Of a DNA stretch of 64,000 nt, positions 51,892 through 62,455 are shown in pieces (the first letter of the stretch is position 1; every line of letters begins with the position of its first letter). A model generated the notes under the pieces. It made no database searches and was not told the origin of the DNA. It saw only the letters and a program-made list of their open reading frames with translations. A program made the position numbers and the translations under genes. The DNA comes from Microbacterium sp. cf046 (GTDB lineage Bacteria > Actinomycetota > Actinomycetes > Actinomycetales > Microbacteriaceae): positions 620,001 to 684,000 of the forward strand of contig NZ_FOZJ01000002.1 of NCBI RefSeq assembly GCF_900114345.1, given 5' to 3'.

Positions 51892-52915
51892 GATCATCGA
51901 ATCTGAGCGCCGAGTCGAGGTGGGATGCGCCGAGGTGCGCGAAGGCGGCAGGCATGGCGATCCTCCCCCGCGGCGTCCGACCCATGAAACCGATGCGCAC
52001 GAGGTACGGCTCGACGACCGACTCGATCGTCTCCGCCTCCTCGCCGACGGCGACCGCCAGTGTGCTCAGGCCGACAGGCCCGCCGCGGAAGCGCCGTACG
52101 AGCGCGTCGAGCACGGCTCGGTCCAGGCGATCGAGGCCGATGGAGTCCACGTCGTAGAGGTCGAGGGCCGCGTCGACGGTGGCGGTGTCGCCGCCGCCCC
52201 CTCGGACGATCATGAAGTCGCGCACCCGGCGCAGGAGCCTGTTCGCGATCCGCGGGGTGCCCCGCGAGCGCCGCGCGATCTCGGCCCGCGACGGTGCCGG
52301 CAGATCGACGGCGAGCATCGCGGCAGACCGCTCGATGACGCGTTCGAGCTCTTCGGGCTCGTAGTACTCGAGATGCGCCGTGAAGCCGAAGCGATCCCGC
52401 AGCGGATTGGGCAGGAGCCCCGACCGCGTCGTCGCGCCGACCAGGGTGAACGGCGACAGGTCCAGCGGGATGCTGGTCGCGCCGGCGCCCTTGCCGACCA
52501 TGATGTCGATGCGGAAGTCCTCCATCGCGAGGTAGAGCATCTCCTCCGCGGATCGCGCCATGCGATGCACTTCGTCGATGAAGAGCACCTCTCCCGGCGT
52601 CAGACTCGACAGGAGTGCGGCCAGGTCGCCCGCGTGCTGGATCGCCGGCCCGCTCGACATGCGAAGCGGTCTGCCGCTCTCGTGCGCGACGATCATCGCC
52701 AGCGTCGTCTTGCCCAGGCCCGGCGGCCCGGACAGCAGGATGTGGTCGGCGGGACGCTGCTGGATCCGCGCGGCATCCAGGAGCAGCTGAAGCTGACCGC
52801 GCACCTTCTGCTGGCCGACGAACTCGGCCAGAGATGTGGGCCTCAGCGCGCCCTCGATCGCGAGCTCGGTCTCGTCGACCGGCTCGTCGGCATCGCGCAG
52901 CTCATCCACCGGCAT
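51887..52915 (-). CDS. ruvB: Holliday junction branch migration helicase RuvB
   Basis: RuvB is the AAA+ motor that drives Holliday junction migration with RuvA. The 342-residue protein has Walker [13 protein letters not shown], Walker [11 protein letters not shown], the [18 protein letters not shown] arginine finger region and a C-terminal winged helix ([11 protein letters not shown]). ATG 52915 lies 14 bases inside the 3' end of ruvA. Confidence 0.97.
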   Translation of the reverse strand: MPVDELRDADEPVDETELAIEGALRPTSLAEFVGQQKVRGQLQLLLDAARIQQRPADHILLSGPPGLGKTTLAMIVAHESGRPLRMSSGPAIQHAGDLAALLSSLTPGEVLFIDEVHRMARSAEEMLYLAMEDFRIDIMVGKGAGATSIPLDLSPFTLVGATTRSGLLPNPLRDRFGFTAHLEYYEPEELERVIERSAAMLAVDLPAPSRAEIARRSRGTPRIANRLLRRVRDFMIVRGGGGDTATVDAALDLYDVDSIGLDRLDRAVLDALVRRFRGGPVGLSTLAVAVGEEAETIESVVEPYLVRIGFMGRTPRGRIAMPAAFAHLGASHLDSALRFDDL

Positions 52916-53522
52916 GCTCCTTCCGCGCCGGGCCCAGCGTCGCGAGCGTGAGGCGCAGCAGCGACGGTACGGCTGCGCTCTCGGCGGGAGTCGCGCTCTC
53001 GACCGCACTCGTCACGGCCTCCACGGCGGCGCGTTCGCTCCACCCCAGGCCGACGAGCGCCTGCGTGACCTGTGCGGCGACGCCGGGAGCGGCATCCGAT
53101 CTCGGCGCGCCCGCCGCCCTCGGAGCCACGACCTTGCCGGCGAGCTGCACGGCGATCAGCTTCGCGGTCTTGGGACCGATGCCCGACACGCGCCGGAACG
53201 GCGCATCGTCGTCGGCGCCGACCGCCTCGGCGATCTGCGCGACGCTCAGTGCCGCGAGGACGCCCAGGGCGGACTTCGGCCCCACGCCGGTGACTCCGAG
53301 CAGTTGGGTGAAGACGATCAGTTCGTCGCGGCTCTCGAACCCGAAGAGCGAGAGGGCGTCCTCGCGCACGATCAGGCTGGTGTGCAGATGAACCTCATCC
53401 CCGACGTTCGTCGCATGGGCGACGTGCGGCGTGACTGCGACCGTCAGCCCGACTCCCCCGACCTCGATGACGAGCGAGTCCGAATCGACGTGGGCGGCAC
53501 GACCGCGCAGCGAGGAGATCAT
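52902..53522 (-). CDS. ruvA: Holliday junction DNA helicase subunit RuvA
   Basis: RuvA binds four-way junctions and loads RuvB. The 206-residue protein has the N-terminal OB domain ([13 protein letters not shown]), two helix-hairpin-helix motifs ([14 protein letters not shown] and [14 protein letters not shown]) and a C-terminal domain III ([19 protein letters not shown]). The gene lies between ruvC and ruvB as usual. Confidence 0.96.
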   Translation of the reverse strand: MISSLRGRAAHVDSDSLVIEVGGVGLTVAVTPHVAHATNVGDEVHLHTSLIVREDALSLFGFESRDELIVFTQLLGVTGVGPKSALGVLAALSVAQIAEAVGADDDAPFRRVSGIGPKTAKLIAVQLAGKVVAPRAAGAPRSDAAPGVAAQVTQALVGLGWSERAAVEAVTSAVESATPAESAAVPSLLRLTLATLGPARKEHAGG

Positions 53523-53568
53523 GCGACGAGCCTAGAACGCGGTTCGCAGTTTTGTTCGACCGACACAC

Positions 53569-54129
53569 TCATCGACGGGCGAGACGTTCGGCATCCGCCC
53601 AGGCGCGCTGCGCCGGCGTCAGCGCCCCGCCCGCGGGTGCCTGAGCGCCCCCACCGCGCCACGCGTGGCAGAGCGCCAACGCGAGCGCATCGGCCGCGTC
53701 GGCCGGCTGCGGAACCTCGTCCAGTCGCAGGATTCGCGCGATCATCGCCTGGACCTGCCGCTTGTCCGCCGCGCCGTACCCCGTCACGGCCGCCTTGACC
53801 TCGGTCGGGGTATGCGTCGTGGCGAGCAGGCCCCGCTCGCCGGCGATGAGGAGCGCGATCCCGCTCGCCTGCGCGGTACCCATCACGGACTGGCGATTGT
53901 GCTGGGAGAAGACGCGCTCGACGGCCACGACCGAGGGGTGATGCTCGTCGATCACCGCGCGGATCCCGGCCGCGATCGTGGCCAGCCGGCGCTCGATGGG
54001 CTCACCAGGATCGGAACGGATCACACCGACGTGCACGAGGGTCGCGGACCGGTCGCGCGCGACATCGACCACGCCGACACCGCAGCGGGTCAGGCCGGGG
54101 TCGATGCCGAGTACGCGCAGGGCTGCCAT
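53569..54129 (-). CDS. ruvC: Crossover junction endodeoxyribonuclease RuvC
   Basis: RuvC cuts Holliday junctions. The 186-residue RNase H-fold protein has the catalytic acidic residues in LGIDPGLTRCG, VAVERVFSQHNRQSV and ADAADALALALCH. ATG 54129 is chosen; GTG 54132 would add one residue. The C-terminal Ala/Pro-rich tail is longer than in E. coli. Confidence 0.96.
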   Translation of the reverse strand: MAALRVLGIDPGLTRCGVGVVDVARDRSATLVHVGVIRSDPGEPIERRLATIAAGIRAVIDEHHPSVVAVERVFSQHNRQSVMGTAQASGIALLIAGERGLLATTHTPTEVKAAVTGYGAADKRQVQAMIARILRLDEVPQPADAADALALALCHAWRGGGAQAPAGGALTPAQRAWADAERLARR

Positions 54130-54175
54130 CACTCCACGCTAGGCGGGGGGCGGTGGCACTCGGGTGCGGCGCGCC

Positions 54176-54934
54176 CTACTCGTCGGTCTCGAGCTCCGCC
54201 TGGACGTCTGCGGACAGATCGAAGTTGCTGTACACGTTCTGCACGTCGTCGCTGTCTTCGAGCGCATCGATGAGGCGGAAGACCTTGCGGGCCGTGTCGG
54301 CGTCGACCTCCACCTTGAGAGACGGCACGAATTCGACGTCCGCCGACTCGTAGTCGATGCCCGCGTCCTGGAGTGCAGAGCGGACCGCGACCAGCTCGGA
54401 GGCATCCGTGATCACGCCGAACCCGTCGCCGTGCGGCTCGATCTCCTCCGCGCCGGCATCGAGCACCGCCAGCATCAGGTCGTCCTCGGACGCGTTCTCG
54501 GATGCCACGACGATGACGCCCTTGCGGTGGAAGTTGTAGGCGACGCTGCCCGGGTCGGCCATGGTGCCGCCGTTGCGCGTCATGGCGGTTCGCACCTCCG
54601 CGGCGGCGCGGTTGCGGTTGTCCGTCAGGCACTCGATGAGCAGTGCGACGCCGTTCGGCCCGTAACCCTCGTAGAGGATCGTCTGGTAGTCGACGGACTC
54701 GCCGGTCAGGCCCGCACCGCGCTTGATGGCCCGGTCGATGTTGTCGTTGGGGACCGAGGTCTTCTTCGCCTTCTGGACGGCATCCACCAGCGTGGGGTTG
54801 CCCGAGAGGTCGGCACCGCCGATCTTGGCTGCGACTTCGATGTTCTTGATGAGCTTGGCGAACGACTTGGCACGGCGCGAATCGATGATCGCCTTCTTGT
54901 GCTTCGTGGTCGCCCACTTGGAGTGGCCGGACAT
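54176..54934 (-). CDS. yebC: YebC/PmpR-family protein
   Basis: The 252-residue protein begins [19 protein letters not shown] and has [17 protein letters not shown] and the C-terminal VYSNFD. Family members act as transcription regulators or help ribosomes translate proline-rich stretches. A TAAACT -10-like box lies six bases before ATG 54934, so the transcript may be leaderless. It stands upstream of ruvC as in Mycobacterium. Confidence 0.95.
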   Translation of the reverse strand: MSGHSKWATTKHKKAIIDSRRAKSFAKLIKNIEVAAKIGGADLSGNPTLVDAVQKAKKTSVPNDNIDRAIKRGAGLTGESVDYQTILYEGYGPNGVALLIECLTDNRNRAAAEVRTAMTRNGGTMADPGSVAYNFHRKGVIVVASENASEDDLMLAVLDAGAEEIEPHGDGFGVITDASELVAVRSALQDAGIDYESADVEFVPSLKVEVDADTARKVFRLIDALEDSDDVQNVYSNFDLSADVQAELETDE

Positions 54935-54940
54935 GCCTTC

Positions 54941-54946
54941 AGTTTA
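54941..54946 (-). promoter_or_regulatory. Candidate -10 box of yebC, possibly leaderless
   Basis: TAAACT on the minus strand, six bases before the ATG of yebC, would place the start site at or next to the initiation codon. A GAAGG just before the ATG could still act as a ribosome-binding site if transcription begins upstream. Confidence 0.35.
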
Positions 54947-54975
54947 CGTGCCGTGCCCGACGCCGCACGCCGGGA

Positions 54976-55515
54976 TCAGCCGTCGGCGATCTTGTGCAGC
55001 GTGCGCAGATTGCGGTTCGTCGTCGACGAGCGGTACGCCTTGCGCGCGAGCAGCTTGCCGAACGCCGTGTCGACGGTCGTGCCCTTGACCGGATTCCAGT
55101 AGATGACGCCGTCGCCGCGGGAGACCGGGTCGGCGTCGCCGTCGAAGGATGCCGCCGCCTCGATCAGCTCGTCCAGCACCGCGTCGTCCGAGCCGAAGAT
55201 CACCCAGGGCTGACGCTCGGAGTCGGCCGCATCGAACGGGAAGGCTTCGATGGCCTTCTCGACCTCTGCGCGCGTGACCAGGACGATCCATGCGTCGTAG
55301 CCGAATCGCTCCCAGAGCGCCGTCTCGATCGAGCGCTTGAGCGTCGCGCGCGCTGACGGGGCGGCATCCGTCTCGAAGGAGACGTTCCCGCTGGCGAGCA
55401 CGGTTCGGACCGCGCTGAAGCCCAGCGCGCCGGTCATCAGCGCGGCCAGGTCCGCATTGCGGATCGTCACTCCCCCGACATTGACTCCGCGCAGCAGCGC
55501 GACCCACGCGGTCAT
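54976..55515 (-). CDS. DUF1697 domain protein
   Basis: The 179-residue product starts MTAWVALLRGVNVGG and has FSAVRTVLASGNVSFET, VIYWNPVKG and ARKAYRSSTTNRNLRTLHKI. These match DUF1697, a family of unknown role common in Actinobacteria. The gene lies between yebC and a PUA/EVE-like gene, where Mycobacterium has none. Confidence 0.88.
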   Translation of the reverse strand: MTAWVALLRGVNVGGVTIRNADLAALMTGALGFSAVRTVLASGNVSFETDAAPSARATLKRSIETALWERFGYDAWIVLVTRAEVEKAIEAFPFDAADSERQPWVIFGSDDAVLDELIEAAASFDGDADPVSRGDGVIYWNPVKGTTVDTAFGKLLARKAYRSSTTNRNLRTLHKIADG

Positions 55516-55519
55516 CGGC

Positions 55520-56041
55520 TCAGAGGGCGAATTCGAAGCCGAACCGCGACGACAGCAGCGCGACGAGGTCGCGCGGCACCTTGCTCAGATACGCCGGCGC
55601 CGGCACCAGGCTCTCGGCCGCGCCGATGAACGGGAAGTACACGGGGCCCTCGGTGGACGCTTCGATCGAGTCGCGGATCGCGACGATGTCCCCGCCGATC
55701 CGACGCAGACCGGTCAGGGTGATCGGGGAGGCCAGCCGGAGGGTGTCGCTGACCGGCATGCGCCAATGGGGCATCAGCTCACCGTGGCGAGCCGTCGTCG
55801 ACTCGCCCATCGGGCCGAGCACGCGTCCCCATGCGGCGATGCCGGGCATGGTGAGCGTCCGATCCCAGACGAAGAGGGTGTCGCCCGGTTCGGTGCAGCC
55901 GACCAGTTCGTGCGACCACTCGAACCGGCGGTCCGGCGACGCCTTCGGCGCGCTGAGCGCGTCGCCCACGATGCCGCGAGAAGGGGCGATCATCCAGTAC
56001 CGCTCTTCTGGGCGGTCGTGCCACCACTCGTTGATGGTCAT
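55520..56041 (-). CDS. PUA/EVE-like domain protein (tentative)
   Basis: The 173-residue product begins MTINEWWHDRPEERYWMIA and contains EPGDTLFVWDRTLTMPGIAAWGRVLG, a pattern seen in EVE/ASCH-like domains that read modified bases or RNA. It ends VPRDLVALLSSRFGFEFAL. No catalytic motif is visible. It follows pdxT and precedes the DUF1697 gene by four bases, so the two may be cotranscribed. Assignment is by pattern only. Confidence 0.55.
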   Translation of the reverse strand: MTINEWWHDRPEERYWMIAPSRGIVGDALSAPKASPDRRFEWSHELVGCTEPGDTLFVWDRTLTMPGIAAWGRVLGPMGESTTARHGELMPHWRMPVSDTLRLASPITLTGLRRIGGDIVAIRDSIEASTEGPVYFPFIGAAESLVPAPAYLSKVPRDLVALLSSRFGFEFAL

Positions 56042-56072
56042 GTCAGAAATCTAGCCGCTGAGCCCACGAGCG

Positions 56073-56666
56073 TCAGGCGGCGCGCACCGTGTCGAGGAAC
56101 AGCTCGTGAAAACGACGCTCACCGGTGACCTCGGGGTGGAACGAGGTGCCGAGAAGCGTCGGCGTGCGCACCGCGACGATGCGACCGTCCGCGAGGCGCG
56201 CGACCGTCTCGACCCCCGACCCGGCGTCCAGCACGAGCGGCGCGCGGATGAACACCGCGTGGACCGGCGGCTCTCCGAGCACAGGGACATCGAGGTCGGT
56301 CTCGAACGAATCGAGCTGGTTCCCGAAGGCGTTGCGCTGCACGGTCACATCGAGTCCGCCGAAGGTCTGCTGTCCGTCGATCCCGTCGGTGATGCGGTCG
56401 GCGAGCAGGATGAGTCCTGCGCACGTGCCGTAGATCGGCATCCCCCCGGCGATCGCGTCGCGGAGGGGCTGCTGCATGCCGAACGCGCGCGACAGCTTGT
56501 CGATCACGCTCGACTCGCCCCCCGGGATCACCAGGCCGTCCACCGCCGAGAGCTCGGACGGGCGTCGCACGAGGTCCACGTCGGCCCCCAGGTCGGAGAG
56601 GACGCGCGCGTGCTCGCGGACGTCGCCCTGCAGCGCGAGGACGCCGACGCGGGGGCGCTTGGACAC
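56073..56666 (-). CDS. pdxT: Pyridoxal 5'-phosphate synthase glutaminase subunit
   Basis: PdxT releases ammonia from glutamine for PdxS. The 197-residue class I amidotransferase has LALQGDVREH, PGGESSVIDKL, the nucleophile in YGTCAGLILLA and the His-Glu dyad in SFHPEVTGE. The start is GTG 56666, 13 bases after the pdxS stop. The pair makes PLP from ribose 5-phosphate and glyceraldehyde 3-phosphate. Confidence 0.96.
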   Translation of the reverse strand: MSKRPRVGVLALQGDVREHARVLSDLGADVDLVRRPSELSAVDGLVIPGGESSVIDKLSRAFGMQQPLRDAIAGGMPIYGTCAGLILLADRITDGIDGQQTFGGLDVTVQRNAFGNQLDSFETDLDVPVLGEPPVHAVFIRAPLVLDAGSGVETVARLADGRIVAVRTPTLLGTSFHPEVTGERRFHELFLDTVRAA

Positions 56667-56679
56667 GCTCAGCGGCCGG

Positions 56680-57594
<915 letters not shown>

Positions 57595-57602
57595 AATGAT
57601 CG

Positions 57603-57608
57603 ATTCTA
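57603..57608 (-). promoter_or_regulatory. Candidate -10 box of pdxS, possibly leaderless
   Basis: TAGAAT on the minus strand, eight bases before the pdxS ATG, fits the housekeeping -10 consensus and would start the RNA at or near the ATG. Confidence 0.45.
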
Positions 57609-57684
57609 CTGGGGCTCGGATGCCGCTCCTGCCGCGGCGGCGAGCCACCCGCGGTCCGCTGGACCGGGGTGTCGAGCGATGCGG

Positions 57685-58269
57685 TCAGGAGTTCCAGGCG
57701 TCGGCCACGGTGCGGCGCACATCGCCCAGAAGCTGCGGCAGCGCCTTGGTCTTCGCGATGATCGGGAAGAAGTTCGCGTCGGCCCGCCAGCGCGGAACGA
57801 TGTGCTGGTGGAGATGCCCGTCGATCCCGGCGCCCGCGATGTGACCCTGGTTCATGCCGATGTTGAACCCGTCGCATCGGGACACGGAGCGGAGTACGCG
57901 CATGCCCTGCTGCGTGAGCGCCGCGATCTCGGCGACCTCCTCGGCGGTCGCCTCGTCGTAGTGCGAGATATGCCGATAGGGGCACACGAGCAGATGGCCG
58001 GAGTTGTACGGGAACAGGTTCAGCAGCACGAACGCCGTCGTGCCGCGAGCGACGATCAGCGCATCCTCGTCGGACATCCCGGGCGCCGCGCAGAACGGGC
58101 ACGCGTCGCGCAGCGGCTCCGGCCCGGCCTGGATGTACGCCATCCGGTGCGGCGTCCACAGCCGCTGGAACTCGTCGGGGACGCCTGCCAGGGTGGCGGC
58201 GTCGATGAGCTCATCGCTCACAAGCCCCTCGACGCGCTCCGCTCGCTCAGGGACCGGGATCTCGCTCAC
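57685..58269 (-). CDS. HIT-family protein, AP4A phosphorylase-like
   Basis: The 194-residue product has the HIT triad in [11 protein letters not shown], with DACPFC toward the N-terminus. Its position next to thrS and pdxST matches Mycobacterium Rv2613c, an AP4A phosphorylase, so this gene may cleave diadenosine tetraphosphate. The GTG start 58269 overlaps the thrS stop as GTGA. Codons 1-11 contain a GCTCCGCTCGCTCA motif that resembles the palindromic repeat near 41210. Confidence 0.88.
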   Translation of the reverse strand: MSEIPVPERAERVEGLVSDELIDAATLAGVPDEFQRLWTPHRMAYIQAGPEPLRDACPFCAAPGMSDEDALIVARGTTAFVLLNLFPYNSGHLLVCPYRHISHYDEATAEEVAEIAALTQQGMRVLRSVSRCDGFNIGMNQGHIAGAGIDGHLHQHIVPRWRADANFFPIIAKTKALPQLLGDVRRTVADAWNS

Positions 58270-60293
58270 GCGAGATCCTCTGCGGTGTTCACCAGCGCCC
58301 GCGTCGCGATCGCTCCGGTGATCCGGCGGACTGCGTCCTCGATGGGCACGCCGTTCTCCTGCGTGCCGTCACGGAAGCGGAAGGAGACCGTGCCACCCGC
58401 GCGATCCTGCTCCCCCGCGATGAGCTGCAGGGGCACCTTGTGGGTCGTGTGGGTGCGGATCTTCTTCTGCATCCGGTCGTCGCTGTGATCGACCTCGGCG
58501 CGGACGCCGGCGCGGGTGAGCTTGACGATGACCTCATCGAGGTAGTCGTAGTACTCCTCCGCAACGGGGATGCCGACGACCTGCACGGGCGCCAGCCACA
58601 CCGGGAAGGCTCCCGCGTAGTGCTCGAGCAGGATCGCGAAGAAGCGCTCGATCGAGCCCATCAGGGCGCGGTGGATCATCACCGGGCGCTTCTTGATCCC
58701 GTCCCGGTCGGTGAACTCGAGATGGAACCGCTCGGGCAGGTTGAAATCGAGCTGCACGGTCGACAGCTGCCAGGTGCGCCCGATCGCGTCCTTGACCTTC
58801 AAGTCGATCTTGGGGCCGTAGAACGCGGCCTCGCCCGCGACCTCGGTCAGTTTGAGCCCGCTGGCCAGGGCGACGCGGCGCAGCGCGTCGGTGGCCTCTG
58901 CCCAGTGCGCCTCGTCGCCGATCCACTTCGACTTCTCGTCGTCGCGCATCGACAGCTCGAGCTCGAAGTCGCTCAAGCCGAAGTCGCGCAGGAGCGACAG
59001 GACGAATTCGAGCACCTCGGCGACTTCGCCCTCGAGCTGCTCGGGTGTGACGAACAGGTGCGCATCGTCCTGTGTGAAGCCGCGCACGCGGGTGAGCCCA
59101 TGCAGTGCCCCGGAGAGCTCGTTGCGGTACACGGTGCCGTTCTCGGCGAGGCGCATGGGCAGATCGCGGTAGCTGCGGGCGCGCTCGCGATAGATCAGGA
59201 TGTGCATCGGGCAGTTCATCGGCTTCAGGTAGTAGTCGACGCCCTGCTTGGTGATCGCGCCGTTCTCGTCGCGCTCCTCATCCATGCGGATCGGCGGGAA
59301 CATGCCCTCCGCATACGTCACGAGGTGGTTGGACTCGATGAACAGGTCCTTCTTGGTGATGTGCGGGGTGTACACGTAGGTATAGCCGGCAGCGCGGTGA
59401 CGATGCAGCGCGTGCTGCTCCATCTCCTGACGGACGATGCCGCCGCGGGGGTGCCACACCGACAGTCCCGAGCCGATCTCGTCGGGGAACGAGAACAGGT
59501 CCAGCTCCTTGCCGAGGCGCCGGTGGTCGCGCTTGGCCGCTTCCTCGAGCCGCTGCTGGTGGGCCCGCAGGTCTTCCTTGGTCGGCCAGGCGGTGCCGTA
59601 GATGCGCTGCAGCTGCGGGTTCTTCTCGCTTCCGCGCCAGTATGCGGCGGCGATGCGGGTCAGCGCCCAGCCGTTGCCGATCATCCGCGTGTTCGGGAGG
59701 TGAGGGCCGCGGCACAGGTCCTTCCAGACGACCTCGCCGTCCCGGTTGACGTTGTCGTAGATCGTGAGCTCGCCGGCACCGACCTCGACGTTCGCGCCGT
59801 CCGCGTACTCGCCGGCCGCCGACCCTGTCGAGGAGGCACCCTTGAGCCCGATGAGCTCGAGCTTGAACGGCTCGGCGGCGAGCTCGACACGCGCCTCATC
59901 ATCGGTCACGACGCGACGGACGAATCGCTGGCCCTCCCTGATGATGCGCTGCATCTCCTTGTCGATGGCCTTCAGGTCCTCCGGTGTGAAGGGCTGCTCC
60001 ACCCCGAAGTCGTAATAGAACCCGTCGGTGATCGGCGGTCCGATCCCGAGGTTCGCCTGCGGATCGATGCGCTGCACCGCCTGTGCGAGCACGTGCGCGG
60101 CCGAGTGGCGCAGGATCGCGAGACCGTCGGCGCTGTCGATCGTCACCGGCTCGACGGCATCCGTCTCCGCGACGACCGTCGCGAGATCCTTCAGTTCGCC
60201 GCCGACGCGCATTGCGACGACGGAGCGATCGGGGAAGAGGGCGAATCCGTCGGCGGGATAGGTCACGTCCGACGGAGGGATGACGTCAGTCAC
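58266..60293 (-). CDS. thrS: Threonine--tRNA ligase
   Basis: ThrRS charges tRNA-Thr and proofreads serine. The 675-residue protein has a TGS-like N-terminus, an editing domain with [10 protein letters not shown], the catalytic core with [25 protein letters not shown] and YFNLPERF-type motif 2 ([14 protein letters not shown]), and the anticodon-binding C-terminal domain from about residue 575. GTG 60293 is used, with GGAG seven bases upstream. Upstream lies a short reading frame and hairpin that could control it. Confidence 0.95.
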   Translation of the reverse strand: MTDVIPPSDVTYPADGFALFPDRSVVAMRVGGELKDLATVVAETDAVEPVTIDSADGLAILRHSAAHVLAQAVQRIDPQANLGIGPPITDGFYYDFGVEQPFTPEDLKAIDKEMQRIIREGQRFVRRVVTDDEARVELAAEPFKLELIGLKGASSTGSAAGEYADGANVEVGAGELTIYDNVNRDGEVVWKDLCRGPHLPNTRMIGNGWALTRIAAAYWRGSEKNPQLQRIYGTAWPTKEDLRAHQQRLEEAAKRDHRRLGKELDLFSFPDEIGSGLSVWHPRGGIVRQEMEQHALHRHRAAGYTYVYTPHITKKDLFIESNHLVTYAEGMFPPIRMDEERDENGAITKQGVDYYLKPMNCPMHILIYRERARSYRDLPMRLAENGTVYRNELSGALHGLTRVRGFTQDDAHLFVTPEQLEGEVAEVLEFVLSLLRDFGLSDFELELSMRDDEKSKWIGDEAHWAEATDALRRVALASGLKLTEVAGEAAFYGPKIDLKVKDAIGRTWQLSTVQLDFNLPERFHLEFTDRDGIKKRPVMIHRALMGSIERFFAILLEHYAGAFPVWLAPVQVVGIPVAEEYYDYLDEVIVKLTRAGVRAEVDHSDDRMQKKIRTHTTHKVPLQLIAGEQDRAGGTVSFRFRDGTQENGVPIEDAVRRITGAIATRALVNTAEDLA

Positions 60294-60336
60294 GGAACAC
60301 TCCAGTGGGTGGCTCGGATCAGGGTGGCTCAGCTTC

Positions 60337-60353
60337 GGACGCGCAGGGCGTCC
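60337..60353 (-). promoter_or_regulatory. Hairpin in the thrS leader
   Basis: GGACGC (60337-60342) pairs with GCGTCC (60348-60353) around a five-base loop. In the minus sense it begins seven bases after the stop of the short upstream frame and ends 43 bases before thrS. Confidence 0.4.
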
Positions 60354-60360
60354 CGCCCGC

Positions 60361-60429
60361 TCAGGCGCCGAGCGTTCGCGTGCCGACGGAAGCGACGACG
60401 GTCGCATTCGGCAGCTGGCGCAATCCCAT
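60361..60429 (-). CDS. Possible 22-codon upstream ORF before thrS
   Basis: ATG 60429 opens a frame of 22 codons, [20 protein letters not shown] and GA, with three Thr codons (ACC, ACG, ACG) and a TGA stop. A TAGACT -10-like box at 60437-60442 lies seven bases upstream, so transcription could begin at the ATG. It is not a known peptide to me and could be an ordinary spurious frame. Confidence 0.35.
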   Translation of the reverse strand: MGLRQLPNATVVASVGTRTLGA

Positions 60430-60436
60430 GCAGCAC

Positions 60437-60443
60437 AGTCTAA
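60437..60443 (-). promoter_or_regulatory. Candidate -10 box of thrS leader
   Basis: TTAGACT on the minus strand contains TAGACT (TANNNT) and lies seven bases before the upstream-ORF ATG. The -35 region is GC-rich and unclear. Confidence 0.4.
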
Positions 60444-60502
60444 CCGCCGGGCGCGACCGCGCCGCTGGGACCTGGGGAGCCCTGCGGCGGATCATGCAGG
60501 CA

Positions 60503-62332
60503 TCAAGAAGCGGTGGTGGTGCCGGACGCGGGGCTCACATTCCAGGGTACGAACGCGTTCGGCACGCCCTCGAGCGACTTGGCGAGCTCGGGGAAGTGCC
60601 GCAGTAGGACCGTGATCATCGTGTTGTCGGCGATCCACTGCAATCCCGTCCTGGTGTAGTACTCCTCCGTGTAGCAGTCGGTGAGGAAGCGGTCGCTCTT
60701 GAGCCGGCGGCTGGCCATCAGGATGAACACGCGGAAGGCGGTGTCGCTGAACCCGAAGCCCTTCGGCGGCGTCTCGGCGTGCATGCCGATCTGCAGGTCG
60801 ACCTGCTCGACGTCCCCGCCGTACATCTCCGCGAGCTCTGCGGCCCACACCGGATCGTCGGTCAGCTCCTCGAACGTCTCGGCGGGCTTGAGGTGCAGAC
60901 GCCGCCGGAACTGGTTGTAGCGGGGCACCCCGCGCTCGCGGTCGCGCATGATGTCGAGCGCGGCGAGGTCGAGCCGAAGGCCGTCCTGGAGTGTGAGGTC
61001 CTGCATCCATCGGGGGAAGTTGTGCAGCACCACCGCACCCGGATGCTGGATGCCGAACGAGTACCAGAGGTCGGAGACCTTCGCTCCGCTGGTGAGCACA
61101 CGATGCGCGTTGAGCAGGATGATCTCCTCGAAGTCCATCGAGTCGACCAGGGCGTCGTCGGCGAGGGCGTGCACCTCGAGTGTGTCGGGCAGCAGGTTGT
61201 GCAGCCGGTACACCGCGGCGAACTCCTCGGTCAGCTGGTACGGCGCGCCGTGGTGGTCGAAGTGCGACCCGGGGATGCCGCTGATCACGTCGCTGGAGCT
61301 GATCCGCCCCCACCGGCGGTGCACCTTCTCCCCCGCCATGCCCCACCAGTTCGCGCGCATCGCGACCTTCAGCACGGGGTGGGCGATGATCGCGGGCGTC
61401 CACTCGACCGTGTGGATCTTCGCCAGGAGCGCAGAGTTGATCAGCTGCGCCGTGCCGAACAGCTCGTCTTCGCTCATCGCGGGGTGGTCGCGCTTGAGCC
61501 GGTCGCAGATCGCGTTGTGCTCGAGCGTGAACAGGGTGTGCAGCAGTCCCAGGCCGACCCACCAGTTCTCGCTGAATCCGGTGAGGGCGACGCCGGTGGC
61601 CGGATCGAGCGGCAGCTGGCCGTCCTTGAGGACGAGCTTGCCGTCCACGCCCGTCCGGATCTCCGCTCGCCGCTCGGGAGTGATCCCGTAGATCGAGGAT
61701 GCGTCCCACCAGTGCGTCTGGCTGTTGATGTACGTCGCCGGCAATCCGTCGTCCGCGGCGACCCTTGTCGTGTCCTGTTTGGTCAGCGGGATGCGCATCG
61801 GGGTCTCGAACCAGTCATCCCCCTCCTCGAGCGGGATCTCGACCGCCGCTTCGGTTTCGCGGCCGTGCGCGAACCAGTCGTGGGTCTGGAATTGGATCCA
61901 CGCCGCGGCGAGGAGGTTCAGCGATGTCGCGGGCGTGAACTCCTCGCGGCGCATGAGCTTCCTGCTGATCTCACGCGGACTCGGCGTCATGATCGCAGGG
62001 GCTTCGGCGGGCCACGCATCGGCCAGCGGCACGTTCCGGGCGAAGCGGGTGCCCGCGCGCCCCATGTCGGGATCGCCCAGGTCGTTGTAGGAGCCGTCGG
62101 CGGTGCGGAATCGCCGCACCCCGTCGGCCAGGGTGTCGGGGGTCGCCGCCGGTGACCGGTGCGGGTCACCGGGGGTCCGCGTGTCGATCAGATTGGACTC
62201 GCGCAGCTGTTCGCGCAGTGCGATGAGGTTGAGCAGGCCGAGGACGAACGGCAGCCTGTGCCACGGCCGAGTGCGGTTCACCCGCGCGAAGTACGCGGTC
62301 GATGCCCGATCGAACAGTGAAGGCTTGCTCAC
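60503..62332 (-). CDS. Heme-dependent peroxidase/alpha-dioxygenase-like protein
   Basis: The 609-residue product belongs to the animal-type heme peroxidase superfamily. AAAWIQFQTHDWFAHG places the distal His at 151 followed by Asp152. FAAVYRLHNLLPD places the proximal His at 378 and a Tyr at 375. The Tyr-x-x-His spacing matches cyclooxygenases and plant alpha-dioxygenases, in which that Tyr forms the radical that attacks fatty acids. There is also RFARNVPL (97-103), as in alpha-dioxygenases. No signal peptide is seen. GTG 62332 has GGGAG five bases upstream. Oxygenation of fatty acids is likely but not shown. Confidence 0.85.
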   Translation of the reverse strand: MSKPSLFDRASTAYFARVNRTRPWHRLPFVLGLLNLIALREQLRESNLIDTRTPGDPHRSPAATPDTLADGVRRFRTADGSYNDLGDPDMGRAGTRFARNVPLADAWPAEAPAIMTPSPREISRKLMRREEFTPATSLNLLAAAWIQFQTHDWFAHGRETEAAVEIPLEEGDDWFETPMRIPLTKQDTTRVAADDGLPATYINSQTHWWDASSIYGITPERRAEIRTGVDGKLVLKDGQLPLDPATGVALTGFSENWWVGLGLLHTLFTLEHNAICDRLKRDHPAMSEDELFGTAQLINSALLAKIHTVEWTPAIIAHPVLKVAMRANWWGMAGEKVHRRWGRISSSDVISGIPGSHFDHHGAPYQLTEEFAAVYRLHNLLPDTLEVHALADDALVDSMDFEEIILLNAHRVLTSGAKVSDLWYSFGIQHPGAVVLHNFPRWMQDLTLQDGLRLDLAALDIMRDRERGVPRYNQFRRRLHLKPAETFEELTDDPVWAAELAEMYGGDVEQVDLQIGMHAETPPKGFGFSDTAFRVFILMASRRLKSDRFLTDCYTEEYYTRTGLQWIADNTMITVLLRHFPELAKSLEGVPNAFVPWNVSPASGTTTAS

Positions 62333-62378
62333 GTCGTCTCCCGCTCGATGGGTGGCGCAACCATTGGGACCTGCCCGA

Positions 62379-62384
62379 ATACTA
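62379..62384 (-). promoter_or_regulatory. Candidate -10 box of the dioxygenase-like gene
   Basis: TAGTAT on the minus strand, 46 bases before the GTG, fits TANNAT. A -35 box is not obvious. Confidence 0.35.
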
Positions 62385-62455
62385 GTGATGCACCCCGGGC
62401 GCGGGCCATCACGGCGACGAGGCCGCGCGCCGGTGCTCTGATACGTCGATGCTGC

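Noticed and set aside
60294-60502. T-box riboswitch before thrS
   Set aside because: No T-box conserved sequence or specifier stem is seen; the short frame with hairpin is a different type of arrangement.
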